Origin: Phialophora verrucosa
Taxonomy: Eukaryota; Ascomycota; Eurotiomycetes; Chaetothyriales; Herpotrichiellaceae
Direction: 5' to 3'
Assembly (NCBI GenBank): GCA_002099365.1
Contig: MSED01000005.1
Span: 1,984,001 to 2,048,000, forward strand
DNA length: 64,000 nucleotides
Shown here: positions 21,793 through 33,230 of the stretch, piece after piece
Layout of the letters: each line of letters begins with the position of its first letter
Numbering within the stretch: the stretch's first letter is position 1
Program-made: the position numbers and the translations under genes
Notes under the pieces: model-generated
What the model saw: the letters and a program-made list of their open reading frames with translations, nothing else
Database searches by the model: none
What the model was told of the DNA's origin: nothing

Positions 21793-23166
21793 TCAGAGTG
21801 AGGGCCTCGAGCCGGCCATATATTCCCGGGTGATGCTCTTTTCGGCCCGGAGCCTTCCCTCGGTGATCCAATAAGGCGTAGGCAGCCTCGTGTCCTTTAA
21901 AGATTGTACGTCCCCACGTACAAGAGCGGCAAGTGCCTCGGAACAGCCGAGGATTCTGGGCATGCCATGACCGGTAAAACCGGCGTTCACATAAACGCCC
22001 TGCATTCCTGGCATCTCTCCCACCCAAGGCACGAGATCTGAAGAGTAACCCATGACTCCAGTCCAAATATCGGTGATTTCCGCGCCGGAATCTTCCCAAC
22101 CATGGAACATGCGTTGCATGTAGCCTGTAAAGTACTTCTCTGCGCCCGGTATCAGCTCTGAATCGTCGATGTTGTTATGCCAGAAAGACTCGTCCTGGAG
22201 AACCACTTGTTTCGCGCCTCCGACCACGATGCTCCCGTCTGTTCGAGAGATGAGGTAGTCGTACTCTTTGGGCCCGTAGCGGATGCTGTAGGAGTTGTTG
22301 AGATGTGGCGCCGGCTTCTTTGAGTTCGCTGGGACCGCGATCCTGCACGCGACGCCCCTTGCTGGTGTGACCTTGTCCTGGAATTGGGGCAGAATTGCAG
22401 AAAGGTACGCGTTTGTAGCAAAAACGACTTTTTTCGCCCTGACTGCACCTCGAGGAGTGGTGACAGTCCATCGGCCACTGTCACATGCCGTCTCCGAGAT
22501 TTTAGTGAGGGGAGTGTTTGCTTGCAGGTTTGCGCCCCACTCCAGACAGCGACGCAGTAGGTGAGAGACCAGCTTGTATGGCCATACCGTGGCGGCTGTA
22601 AATGTGAAGGCCGTCAACGCGCCCTTGACGCCAGAGACTTGCTCAGCCTTCTTCGGATCTTGGATAAAGTGCAGGTCGTCCGAAAACTGATATCCTCTTG
22701 CCTTCATCTCTTTGAAAACCGCGACTGTCTGTTCCACGACTCGAGGGTCCACAAACACGTCGATGCCCCGGGTAAGCTCAAAGTCGCAGTCAATCTGCTC
22801 TTTTTCGACCAATCTTTTGACGTCGAAGACTTGCTGCATCTCGAAGCTCGTCATCTCCTGAGCCATTTGAGGCCCGAACATCTGCTCACTGAGAACAGCG
22901 TTGAAATAAACATCGGGCTTGATGTGTCCGCCGTTGCGCGCTGTGGCTCCAGAGCATATGTCTCGTGCCTCTAGTATCACGACCGACGACCTCTTGTCAC
23001 CGGATTTCTCCAGCATATAGTATGCAGTGGCCGCGCCAGTGTAACCCGAGCCTACTATTACCACATCTGCCTCGTGTGGGAGAGCCTCGGTCGTCCGATG
23101 ATTTTGTAGGTGGGAGTCGTACGAGAGCCAGTACGACGGCATAGGCTGGGGATGCGGCAAGGGCAT
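21793..23166 (-). CDS. FAD-dependent oxidoreductase of the DAO family
   Basis: Single exon, 457 residues. The N-terminal Rossmann dinucleotide fold is DVVIVGSGYTGAATAY (Gly 39, 41, 44), followed by the adenine-ribose acidic residue in VVILEARD and the SGATARNGGH segment of glycine-oxidase / D-amino-acid-oxidase-like enzymes. The substrate domain is at about 95-330, and the C-terminal FAD-contact segment is GVYVNAGFTGHGMPRILG. The closest functional relatives by pattern are gamma-glutamylputrescine oxidoreductase-type enzymes, which oxidise an amine carbon and pass electrons to oxygen. The exact substrate is not readable. No targeting peptide or PTS1 tripeptide at the C-terminus. Length is normal, so the gene looks intact. 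Confidence 0.93.
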   Translation of the reverse strand: MPLPHPQPMPSYWLSYDSHLQNHRTTEALPHEADVVIVGSGYTGAATAYYMLEKSGDKRSSVVILEARDICSGATARNGGHIKPDVYFNAVLSEQMFGPQMAQEMTSFEMQQVFDVKRLVEKEQIDCDFELTRGIDVFVDPRVVEQTVAVFKEMKARGYQFSDDLHFIQDPKKAEQVSGVKGALTAFTFTAATVWPYKLVSHLLRRCLEWGANLQANTPLTKISETACDSGRWTVTTPRGAVRAKKVVFATNAYLSAILPQFQDKVTPARGVACRIAVPANSKKPAPHLNNSYSIRYGPKEYDYLISRTDGSIVVGGAKQVVLQDESFWHNNIDDSELIPGAEKYFTGYMQRMFHGWEDSGAEITDIWTGVMGYSSDLVPWVGEMPGMQGVYVNAGFTGHGMPRILGCSEALAALVRGDVQSLKDTRLPTPYWITEGRLRAEKSITREYMAGSRPSL

Positions 23167-23740
23167 GGTGTGAGGGTTTCCAGAGGAAACGAAGGCACGT
23201 CAACAGGAAGAATTCAACGAGAGGAAGGTTCTGTTGGTGGAATGACTCAACTTCTCTCACCTGGCTTTTGGAAGATTGAGCTCGAGCTCGACCACGGAAA
23301 TGTCCGCTCCATCATGCATATTCACGTTCTAGGTTGTTGGTAGTCTAGCCTTTGCATATCAGGGGAACTACGCCCTTTGATTATCGGGGTTGTTGGGTTG
23401 GTGAATAAGGAGGAGGGCAGCCTGGGCGGCTTGATCGAGAAACGCAGACAAGACAAAGGTCGTCGTCGCGTGACGTCATTCATCCTCGCGACCACCACCG
23501 CGATGGCTAGGCCACTCAGAAATGACAGGACCAGTAATGCTATCTTTGACTGTATGCTGTATGAATTTGTGGCTGCAAAGCGCAGAGCCTTCACCTACAA
23601 GGGAACGCTGAAGCCCAATCGTGTGGCCTCGAAGCCTGACCACGCCTGTCGAGTTCTTAGGAACCCGCTCACTTTTGGCCTCCAAGGATCTGGGCGTGTA
23701 CAAAGAAGACGGCCCTGAAGTCCCTCCTGCTCCATATATG
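23167..23740. other. Intergenic
   Basis: Promoter side of the oxidoreductase and 3' flank of the DUF3074 gene; no gene seen. Confidence 0.5.
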
Positions 23741-25972
23741 CTAAATGCCTATCTCTCCTTTATCCTTCTTTCGATTCATAAGGCTCGAGCTCCGACCTCG
23801 TGTCTCTTGTCCCAGAGTTGTGGCCCTGAATCGGGTGGCACCACTGGCTGGACTGTCGACGGATAAGCTGCTACCCTCAAGCTTCCCAATGCGTGCCATC
23901 AACGTGGTATTCTGCTTTTGCAGTTCGCCCACCTGGCGAGTTAACAGGTCCTGCTCCTGCTTCAAGTGGTCCAGCTCGGCCCTCGCCTCATCTCGCTCTC
24001 GGGTGAGGCGGGCCTTTTCGTCCTTGTCCGCCTGCTTTCGTCGCTTCTCCTCTAATTTCTGTGCTTCCCGCTTCTTTTTCTGCTCCAGCTTGGCGATTTC
24101 TTTTTGATACCTCTCTTCGTGTTTCTTCAGCTCTTTCTGATGCTTCTCCTCGGCTTTCTTCAGTGCGTTCTGTTCTTTCTCACTGTCCTTGTTGGTTTGG
24201 TTGGCGAGCTTTTCCCGCTGCTTTGCGAACTTCGCGTCCATGGCTGCCCTGCGTTGTGCCAATTTTGCAACTTCCTTGTCATGCTGCTGCACAAGCTGGC
24301 TTTCGGATTGATCAGTTAGCGACTTTGATGAGATCGAAGGTGATGCTGCGTCCGATGTGATATGGGAGTCAGCAGACGTAAACGAAGCTGTTGAAATCGT
24401 TGAAGACGCATCATCTTCACCACCATCCTGGGCTGCCCCAGGTGGTATCTCCTGCTGAGTTGTGTCTTGTGGGGTATGAACTTCCTGCGGATGACCAAAA
24501 TGCGGCAGATGGTCGCCAACAATTTGTGGAGTATATGAAGCGATGGTCTCCGTCATATGATTCAAGAACTGCGAAGGGGATGACGGCGTATGCGGTGCCG
24601 AATCGTGTCCATCCATGGAGGGACCTTGGCTTGCGGAGGCTTTGGGAGTATGGGGAGGTGATTGTTCGACAGACTCCAGACCTTCCTCGCTTTCTCTGAT
24701 TCCAGCTAATGTGCCGTTAGCCTCCCAGCTTGCAAAGCTTTCCCGGCGCCGGCCGCTGGGACGTGAGTCCGCGTTGTCGACGGCTTCGTATTCGTCATCC
24801 CTCTGACACGCCCAGTCTAAGAATTTGACGGCGTCGGCACAGATACTCCCAGGAGTACCTCTCTCGACCATGAAACGCGGGACACTGCCGCCGGGATCAC
24901 TACGAGTGACCATGATCCACTCGACGGGGTTCTCCTCGGGGTCGAAAGGTTCAGCAGGATCGGGGTGCATAATCGGGCTGGCAGGAGCATCCACGGTGAC
25001 ACTCCTCTTTCTGCCACCCGGGGACGGTTCGCGGTGTCCAGAACCGCGAGTGTCAACTCTCAAATGCTGCCCGTGGGGTTCGTCTTCAAACGGATGCTTC
25101 TCCGCGTTGCGCTTTAGCACGTCTTTCTCGAGCGAAGGCGACGGCGTTCTATGGTGACCTATATGGCTCAAGTCTGTGGACGACATTGTCGACTTCAGCT
25201 TTCTAGGGACCTCTCGAATAAACTCTACCGATTCATACTGGCCACGGATGAAGCCGGGGCGAGGCTGAGTCTCAGGATGGTCACATGGCTTGGATATGAT
25301 CATGTAATGCCGCGGGACGATATCTGGTTCCCTATGATGTTTCATCGCTTTGGACGAGGTGACCAATAACGTAACAAAGTCGCGGGGGGTTGTAGGGCCA
25401 GGGAACTGGGCACTGAGGCGATATACTTCCACCTTCCCACGGTTGGGCACCGTTATCTCCTCGACCTTAGTCTCTGCACCTATGCCTCTGATGTTGCCCT
25501 CACCGGGTTTCCCCTGGACAGCGAGCGAGGTGGGAAACTCACGCTCGAAGCCACGCTTGAACCGGCTGAAGCCTAGGCCCTCGTGTACACTTCTTCGCGC
25601 GAACCAGGCGCCTTTGCCGTCCTTGCCGGCCAATTTGTAGACAGCTATACCCAGCGGATTGTCTTTTGGCGCAAGTTTAATCGGCTTCCCCCATTCTTGC
25701 TGCAGAGCGGCGTATTCTGGCGCAGGCGGAGGGCTCCGCGCCGACGACACGAACATTTCCGAGGCATTGTTGGGCGCTATGGAGCCAGTGGTGTGTGAAC
25801 GATGTCGATGAGCAGGATCAGGTTCAGGTATAGGTATCGACTCGACCACGGCCTGGGCTTGCGAAAAGAGATCGGCTAGGTAGGGGTCAAGCTCGTCCTG
25901 CTGCTGCGGGATGTCAGAGAACTTGCAGGGAGCCAGAGCCTTGAGGCAGTCGTGGAGGTTCAAGCCAGCCAT
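23741..25972 (-). CDS. DUF3074 (START-like) protein with C-terminal coiled coil
   Basis: Single exon, 743 residues. Residues about 85-260 match DUF3074, a START-like domain of fungi: WFARRSVHEGLGFSRFKRG, then VEEITVPNRGKVEVYRLSAQFPGPTTPRDF, shown in parts. A second piece at about 350-400 (NPVEWIMVTRSDPGGSVPRF and the GTPGSICADAVKFLDW segment) closes the fold. The START-like shape suggests lipid binding (inference). Residues about 400-570 are Ser/Pro/Glu-rich and disordered. Residues about 575-715 are a long Lys/Glu/Gln coiled coil, so the protein likely oligomerises or tethers. No signal peptide or membrane span. Such proteins are conserved across Pezizomycotina and uncharacterised. Confidence 0.9.
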   Translation of the reverse strand: MAGLNLHDCLKALAPCKFSDIPQQQDELDPYLADLFSQAQAVVESIPIPEPDPAHRHRSHTTGSIAPNNASEMFVSSARSPPPAPEYAALQQEWGKPIKLAPKDNPLGIAVYKLAGKDGKGAWFARRSVHEGLGFSRFKRGFEREFPTSLAVQGKPGEGNIRGIGAETKVEEITVPNRGKVEVYRLSAQFPGPTTPRDFVTLLVTSSKAMKHHREPDIVPRHYMIISKPCDHPETQPRPGFIRGQYESVEFIREVPRKLKSTMSSTDLSHIGHHRTPSPSLEKDVLKRNAEKHPFEDEPHGQHLRVDTRGSGHREPSPGGRKRSVTVDAPASPIMHPDPAEPFDPEENPVEWIMVTRSDPGGSVPRFMVERGTPGSICADAVKFLDWACQRDDEYEAVDNADSRPSGRRRESFASWEANGTLAGIRESEEGLESVEQSPPHTPKASASQGPSMDGHDSAPHTPSSPSQFLNHMTETIASYTPQIVGDHLPHFGHPQEVHTPQDTTQQEIPPGAAQDGGEDDASSTISTASFTSADSHITSDAASPSISSKSLTDQSESQLVQQHDKEVAKLAQRRAAMDAKFAKQREKLANQTNKDSEKEQNALKKAEEKHQKELKKHEERYQKEIAKLEQKKKREAQKLEEKRRKQADKDEKARLTRERDEARAELDHLKQEQDLLTRQVGELQKQNTTLMARIGKLEGSSLSVDSPASGATRFRATTLGQETRGRSSSLMNRKKDKGEIGI

Positions 25973-27580
25973 GACGGGACGTCTTCCAACAGGCTAAACC
26001 TGCGACAGGAGGTCCAACGCCTGCTGAATGTACAAAGGGAATAATCCTCAAGCAACAGACATGGCGGCAGAGGCGAGGGAGAGGGAGAGGGAGAGGGGTA
26101 CGGGATAGCTGGTGTCACTGCGATTGAGCAGGCGATTGCCGGAAAGGGCGGCGAGCTTGAGCAGACGACATATGATTCGACCTGGAGACGTGAATAGACG
26201 GGCAGGGGCTGAGATCAGGAAGTGGTTATGATGACTGAGCAACTTGCTTCGCAGGCGGAATGCCTCAACCAATGCCCGGTTTATGGAACATTAACAATAA
26301 ATGACGGTGATGGGGAACGAAGAAGCCCATCTTAGTGGGGGGATCGGACCAGGCGACTAGCCACCAGACATGCGTCATCGGCAGGGTTTTGTGTGGCTTC
26401 CGGCCGGCTGCACATTCCACATGCTGGCTATTTCCCATCTCGGCTGCCCTTTAGACCTGCGGGAGAAGTTGGTCACCCAGACCGTCGTCAAGTCCTCTAA
26501 GTTAGATGGCGAGAGCGGCTGTGTGTCCTGAAAAATCGACACTCTTCCCTTTGGCTGACGAGGCTGACGAGGCTGACAGGCCCAAGAATAATTAATGCGC
26601 TGTGCGTTCAGACGTAACACCTCTGGATTACAGGTCTGTACTATGTTCAGCAAGAGAGCAGATAAGAGCACGAGAGATTTAGATGGGGAACGCCTGAAGT
26701 CCATGGTGGAAAGTAAGAGAAGATGTTCCTATTTTGTTTGGTATTATCTTTGTGTATTGAGAGCAAGTTGCCTCTCAACTTCCAGCATCCGATTCCCGTC
26801 CAGCCAGTGGACCAAGGCTTCCTCGACACCAGGCCGAAGATATAGGAGATGACCCTATAAACCACATTCAATCCGTTCCAAAACGATCAAGGTTAGATTG
26901 TAGTCGCCCATCACGGTCTCAGACCGCGAAAGTCGTCCGCACACACCACAGATGTGTCATCGGAACACGACCACGTCTCCAACCCTCGACCCCTCGGAAT
27001 TGATGTCGTGCAGTAAGGCAGCAACCGTCACATGCCAGATGCGACGCCAAACCACCTCGCCGTTGTTCACGACTACATCTGGTGCCAACCAGGACACAAC
27101 AGAATGAAGTCGCAACAGGTGATGCAGTTGTGTGCCGCAGAAGACTTGCTTCAACAGGCACAACAACCGACGCTTCACCACGGCCTCGGAAATTCGATCC
27201 CAGCATGTTCTAACCCTTGCATCCCTGCCGCGAGGCATCCCATCTGGTGCAAATGCGAGACTGTATCCACCCAGGGATATCTGTGTATTCCGCTCAGCCA
27301 GTCCTGCCGCTGATGTGCCGCCCAACAGACAATAACATAAGAGATTATTCCTAAAATCACAACGCTTGCTGGTAAATCAGACCGTGTCCCCATATTATCC
27401 GTGTCCCGTGGCCCGTATCGAATGCAGAGTGGTATCCTTTAGTCGCTAAAGTCGATCAAATAACTCCATGCTGAAAATGCTCATGATTTTAGTTCCCGCT
27501 TGCGTGTCCCTTCTTTTGTTCAAGCAACAGCTGGCTGATGAATATGCAGAAGGAAGAAATGTCTTGGTGCTCCGGTCGGG
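25973..27580. other. 1.6 kb without a supportable gene
   Basis: Contains a GGGAGA microsatellite at 26076-26097 in the DUF3074 leader. Short frames on both strands show no domain or splice-linked continuity. Confidence 0.45.
26076..26097 (+). repeat. GGGAGA microsatellite
   Basis: Three and a half units about 105 bases upstream of the DUF3074 start codon; a CT-rich tract on the transcribed orientation, common in fungal promoters and leaders. Confidence 0.7.
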
Positions 27581-28645
27581 TCACATCGCAGTGGCATACG
27601 GCATCGCGTATTCTTGATATCGGTCCCACCCGAAAGTGCTCAGGCTGGCAGAGGTACTGCACGGCTGCTGAGCCAACATGCTTGGAAGGGGTAGAGGCGC
27701 GAATGACGATACCGTCGTAGGAGCGCTATAGGCGGGAGCGCTGTAATACTGAGAAGTGTGGTATGCCGCTGTGGAATAGGGCTGGCTGAAGGACGGCGTC
27801 GGCGACGGAAGTTGAATCTCATTCATCCCCACACTCGACCAGATATTGTGATGTGAGTCACAAGATGAGACCGGGCTTGGACTGGATGGGACAATCTTCC
27901 ATGCCTCGACCGGGGCGGGTTGAAGAGCGTGGAGCTGATGTGACGGCCACCATTGCTCGGTGCCGGTAGAGCTGGGAAGCAACGGAGTCGGCCGGATAAC
28001 GTCGACGATCCTTGGAGGCGGAGGTAGAAGAGGGACGAAGAGACCCATGATGGCCTGGCGAACTTCGTCGCTTCGGCCACACAGCAGCTCACCGGCACCG
28101 TCTTCTTCCATGCCCTCCAAGGCGAGGGCGCTTGTCCGGTAGACGAACTTGTTGGCCGCCTGGACGAACTCCTCCTGCAGTTTCTTCAGTTGTTGTTCCT
28201 TCTCTGACCAGTTCCACGTGTTGGCGTTGGTATCGATGGAGAAGACTTCCTTGTGATATTCGACCAGCGAATCAATGGTGTCTGTTGTTAGCTTGAAAGC
28301 GACCTCGTTCTGCGAGACCATGTCGATGTGGACCACGTAGGCTTCGACGTGGATCAGGTGATAGTTGAACAAGGCCTCCACAAGCGGGTTCGAGTCTTTC
28401 CTCAACTCGGACTCCGGCGCTTTGGGCACCATTAACGAGCATAGCGTCCAGATAGCGTTCGGCGAAGACAGAGTCTCGGTCAAACATCGAGTATGTTGAG
28501 GGACACTGTTGAGCGGTCGCTTGATCTTGTTGATGCGCTTGAGGGTCGCCGTCAGCCACGGCTCGACCTTGCTATTGAGCACCACATTGCATGTCGACCG
28601 CGGCGCAAAGGCGGCGGCAGAGGCGGGTAATAATATCGTCGGCAT
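27581..28645 (-). CDS. Hypothetical protein, family not recognised
   Basis: Single exon, 354 residues. Residues 25-200 look folded and helical: WLTATLKRINKIKRP, PLVEALFNYHLIHVEAYVVH, and a charged helix EKEQQLKKLQEEFVQAANKF. From about 205 on, the chain is Pro/Ser/Tyr-rich and likely disordered, with repeated SAPAYSAPT-type units near 310. No signal peptide, membrane span or known catalytic motif is visible. The folded part followed by a flexible Pro/Ser-rich tail is reminiscent of regulatory proteins, but I assign no function. The ATG at 28645 is the first in frame. Codon use resembles neighbours, which supports coding. Confidence 0.7.
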   Translation of the reverse strand: MPTILLPASAAAFAPRSTCNVVLNSKVEPWLTATLKRINKIKRPLNSVPQHTRCLTETLSSPNAIWTLCSLMVPKAPESELRKDSNPLVEALFNYHLIHVEAYVVHIDMVSQNEVAFKLTTDTIDSLVEYHKEVFSIDTNANTWNWSEKEQQLKKLQEEFVQAANKFVYRTSALALEGMEEDGAGELLCGRSDEVRQAIMGLFVPLLPPPPRIVDVIRPTPLLPSSTGTEQWWPSHQLHALQPAPVEAWKIVPSSPSPVSSCDSHHNIWSSVGMNEIQLPSPTPSFSQPYSTAAYHTSQYYSAPAYSAPTTVSSFAPLPLPSMLAQQPCSTSASLSTFGWDRYQEYAMPYATAM

Positions 28646-31600
28646 TATGAGTTATTGATTTATGCGATTTGGGGCTGTCTTCGGTACGGTGTAAATGTTT
28701 CACAGAGACATTCAATATGAGCGGCTGACCAGGAAGAAGCGACGCAATATAAGATGAGAGAAAGAGAGTAGAGGAATGTGTTTCGGCGGTCCCAACGAGG
28801 GAAGTAGTGTGCGCGCCTTGTAGAGAGGGTTCGGAGATGAAGTGGTAAAGGTGGTGGTAGAAGGGGAGAGGGCGGAAGGCGGGGATGACGAAAAGGGCAA
28901 AGAGATAGAAGGAGGAGAGAGCCGTACCTTATATCCAGCGAAGCAAGAAGAGTCATGACTGGTATTGATAGGCTACAGAGAGACGAGCTAAAGTTGGGAC
29001 CTGGGCCGGTCAGGCGCAGCAAGCGTTATGCAGTTGGATGGAGACGAGGGCACGAATTGTGGATATGTCAACGAGCGGATCATGGGATGGGGTGGGAGAG
29101 GGTAGCGGCGGATGGCGGAATCAGGGAATCGGGAATCAGGGCACCTCACAAGACTTGCCTGAGCCTGATGGCCTGATGCGTGGATGCGTGGGTGCCGGAC
29201 GGAGCGAGCGACAAGCAGGAGGCGAGAGTGAGAGCAGGGCAAAGACGGGCAAAAGCGAGAGGCGCAGTCGAGCATGCGAGAAAGACGTGACTGACCAAAC
29301 GCATTTTTTCTGGCGACGCCGAAGTGCCCGCACAGCGACCCGTAACCATAACCGTCATGCAGCAGCCCCGCCACCTGCCCGCCCAAAGTTTTCCCTCTCC
29401 GGTCCTTTTTTCGCCTCGTCCTCCACCAACTCGAATCCACGACCTGCGACCTGCAGCTGCGCTACTGCACGTTTGAACAAGTCTCTGGCTGAACACTTAC
29501 GTGTCGCAGCCCTGCCACTGGCTGCTCGGCACAGCACGCTCTCGGATCGTCCAGCTCAGCCTGTTTTCCCCTTCTTGTCCCTCTCTCCCATCGCGAACCT
29601 TGCGAGCTGGACACGGCGACCAAAGCGATTTAGCTGCATATGCAAGATCAGCGCTCTTTCTCGTCCCTGTCGTGCCTGTGTATCGGCCTGGTGCTTCTGG
29701 CATCGTAAGTGGTGGCCTCCTCGAGATCACCTCTGCTCACTTAAGCGCACTTGCGATGATTGCCAATATCAGTTTTGATCAAAACTTTGTCAAATTCATT
29801 ATCTGTGATACACGTGTGCGAGATTGATCCCGGGCCCGCACTCGCTCGGGTACCATGGATATCCGCCAAATCCAGCCTCCTGGTCCTCGATGGCGCCTGG
29901 ATCAGCAAGCCGCAAACAATCAATTTCCCCGTCCAGTTGGTTCAGAATCCTCGCAAGCCTGCCCGTTGACACGGCTGTTACCGTGAGGAAGCGTGGTTCG
30001 AGACGATTTCCGCTTCCGGCAGAACTGAGGTCAAGCACCGGGTCTCTGGATTGCTTCGTAAATGCACGGGACACTCGGCTGATGAGGCGTGATCATCGCT
30101 TACGGCCACCTGGGCCGCCCTCAATCTCAACTCTGTTCAATCATGCTTCGTATGACGGTGCTTAGAAAAACCCCGAACGCTCCTGACTCCGTGAAACGGG
30201 GACATCACGTAGAATGATATTCCGTTGTCGGGGGTTGGAGAAGGAGTAGCCTCTACTCTGCCCCCCGTTGGCGCATTCGTAGAACGATGCGCGAATCTCC
30301 AAAGCTTTAAGACTCCAGGAGACCCCAACGGTTCGGTCGACTGTCTCAAGGAACCAGGAGTGTCTGCAGAGTCATCAACACGATTTGCAGACCCGAGTTG
30401 GTGGCACGGAGGCCTCACGTTTCAGGCACAAGAAGGGCTCCATCCATGGTCTCGGTCCCCAAAGACTCTGGATGCTCGTGTTCAGAACCTCAAGCAAGGT
30501 CCAAATCATTCTGACTTGGATTGGGTGATCCCGACGACTGGTCGATGGCAAAATGCGCACAACCAGTCGTTGGCGAAGAACGAGGTCGTTTGCAAATCCG
30601 CCCGAGTTAGCTAGCGGAGGCAGCTGAGGTGATCCTCGTCAAAAGGCACTTCTGCGCGCGGATTGGCAGCTGAACACGAACGTTGGCGTTGCACTTTATC
30701 TCAACATCCCTGCTACCACTTATGATTGGCTGAGGCGACTTCTGACTTGACTTTTGCCCAGCATCATGTGACGAGGCCTGCCGTGCGCTACGTGCCCGGC
30801 AGGCTGCTGCAAAGGCATAGAATATGCATGCGGCGTGTTGCAGCAGCCGCCGACATTGCATCTTGGTGCAAGAACTGCATGTTTCAGATTGACGATCCCA
30901 GACAGGCAGATGGTGATGTTCGCACAAGGAAACAAAGATATGATTCTGCCAGACCAGAAGGACGATGAGGTCATTGATCGGGGAGAGCGAGGCTGGAAAC
31001 TGTGGCTGAGCATGGAAACATCAGCTGGACTCACCTCGGTCTGCGGCTTGTGTCGGTCCAGCCGGATCATCGTCAATCACGTGGCTCGTCTATTCGGTCT
31101 GCTTGTGATGACGATTGGCGATCATTCCAAAAGTACCTTCTGTGTACGTTGTTCCCTCGGTTTTGTAGAATCCCTCCTTGGTGGCGCATCTCGACCGCTA
31201 CGAGTACTGATGTCCGCAGAACGCGTACTTTTCCTCTCGATCAGGATTCTCTCATGCGACATGCGGAACCGCCGCGATTGTTCTGACCACTGCGCTGGGG
31301 GTCGATGTTTCCATGCATCCTGTCGTGCACATCTCCGAGCGGCTATTACTACTAAGGTGTTTGACTAACCGACTGCAGGGGGCCCTCGACGAAGCATGTC
31401 TGAACCTCGTGTTTACTCTAGGATACTATAGTCAGCCTGATAAGATGACTCGGTCTGACAACCCTGTCGCAATTGCACAATGGACTGTGCTCATGGCAGA
31501 TTTATGCCTCCGATCGAGCTCGAAGTCAGCCGCTTCGCGAGCACAGGTTTCCACACGGGCTGAGTACTCGAGACAAATTTCTTAAGCTATGAAACGGTCC

Positions 31601-33230
31601 ATCTCCCAACGCTACCTAGGTACGGCCTCAAGGAGCCATCCGAACATATCTTGCGAGGGCCAAATTCTCAGCACCTCAGTATGATGCTTCATTCACCTGC
31701 TACCTGCTCTGACCAAAACCCGCAACTCAGCTCCTCACCTACAGAGCATCGCACAGCATAGAAGAGAGGTCAAGCGCCAGACAACAGCTGAGAAGCAGCG
31801 CTGCAACCTGCACTCATCTCTGCACCCGAGGATTGTGTGATGGACACTACGTGAGATGCGATCTCAAACTAACTCGGGAATATGTTTTCGGTGCGCTCGA
31901 AAACGACGGTCGACCGTCTAAGGGCAAAGTATCCGGTTCGCGCGTTGCACAAGAAATATCGGGAACCCGCTGCTTCTGTTGTACAGGTCGATCCATAGAG
32001 CATGCAAGCGAAGCCCGCCACGTGCAACATCGGACCCTTGAAAACCGTGTAGACATCAGGATGCTGCAGTACCGGCCTGCCTGCCCTCAGCGTCGCCTCA
32101 AAGTATCAGCGCGCTGAGGTCATGTTGGCCGCGCCAACGCTGTGATACCACGAGGCGACACGAGCCCTCAGGAAATCTCTGTGATTCCACAAATTTGCGG
32201 GCTCGAAACCCCGACACGCCGGCATGTAATGTCTAGCCACCAGTCGATCGCGAAGCGCGATACCGATGCGTGCGAGGTTGAAGTCGCGGAGTATCCTGGT
32301 GAAAGGGAGGTCTCACGTCTTCTGCCGGCACAAAAGTAGGCTGACTTGTTTTCGTGCTCGAACTTCAAAATCCATGATGTGGAAGCGGCGTTGGGAATCA
32401 CCGACCACTGAGCCTCTGCCCGAGAAACAAGTGACAACCCTGCCTAGACGCACATCGACGATAAACAGCAACAGCGGCGACATCAACAATGGGCTGACTT
32501 GCGGTACATAACCTTGAGGCAGTAGCTTGCTCAGCGATGATCTTCCAGTCTGCCAGAGACTGAGCTAGTAACAGTGCGCGGAGTCTGGCGGAAGTACCGG
32601 CAGACTACAAATGCAAGTTATATGATCATGTCCCTAATTGTCTTTGCATCACCCCTTACTTGAGACAGCCTTGTCTGCTACACTCTGTCAAGGGAGATGG
32701 TAGCTAGTCGGCCAAGTAGCAATGGGATATTTTTAGATCTCGTAGGGCTGCGCAGGATGTTCCAAAGATCCGGCTAACCTGGCCTTTTGGCGACGCTCTC
32801 GGCGCATTTTCGACCCGCACGTGCTGCTTCCGTCCAGTCAAGGGGCGCGCCTAGGAGTCTAAGCTCCAAACCATCGGCCAGGCCATCTCCGGGGGCCGAC
32901 ATGTGCTGAGTAGTTTTTTCGATGCACTCATCAACGCTTTCAACGTTGAGATTCTGCTCAGCTCTTTTTCACCTTCTCTAACTGCCTGAATCTCTCGTTG
33001 GCGTGACTTGTTACACTTATCTCTTTATAGCTCCTTTGTTCAGCGTTGCATTGCTACCCGGGTCCTTCTTTGACCGAATTACGGACTTCGGACTCAGGGG
33101 CTGCGGCAGTCACCATCGACATTTCATCAGCTTCCCCATCAATAAAAGACAGATTTCTCTACATCTCACTCGGTTGAGATTACGACTTCGACTTCTATTT
33201 AATTGACGCTAGCTTTTCGTCTAACACAAG
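28646..33230. other. Gene-poor region of 4.6 kb
   Basis: I find no gene I can support on either strand. Frames of 90-250 codons around 29.0-29.8, 29.8-30.2, 30.2-30.6 and 30.8-31.4 kb lack domains, and several begin at TTG rather than ATG. A 65-base piece at 29640-29704 could encode a signal-peptide-like exon but has no convincing continuation. The last 250 bases are the promoter and leader of the cytochrome b5 reductase gene. Confidence 0.45.

Noticed and set aside
29640..29704. Signal-peptide-like exon ending in a GTAAGT donor
   Set aside because: No convincing downstream exon; the nearest acceptor gives only about 15 more residues before a stop.
30835..31368. Plus-strand frame of 177 codons
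   Set aside because: Begins at TTG, contains no recognised domain, and the opposite strand is equally open, so coding direction cannot be argued.
32195..32216. tRNA B-box-like sequence (GGCTCGAAACCCC)
   Set aside because: No matching A box, acceptor stem or cloverleaf could be found around it.
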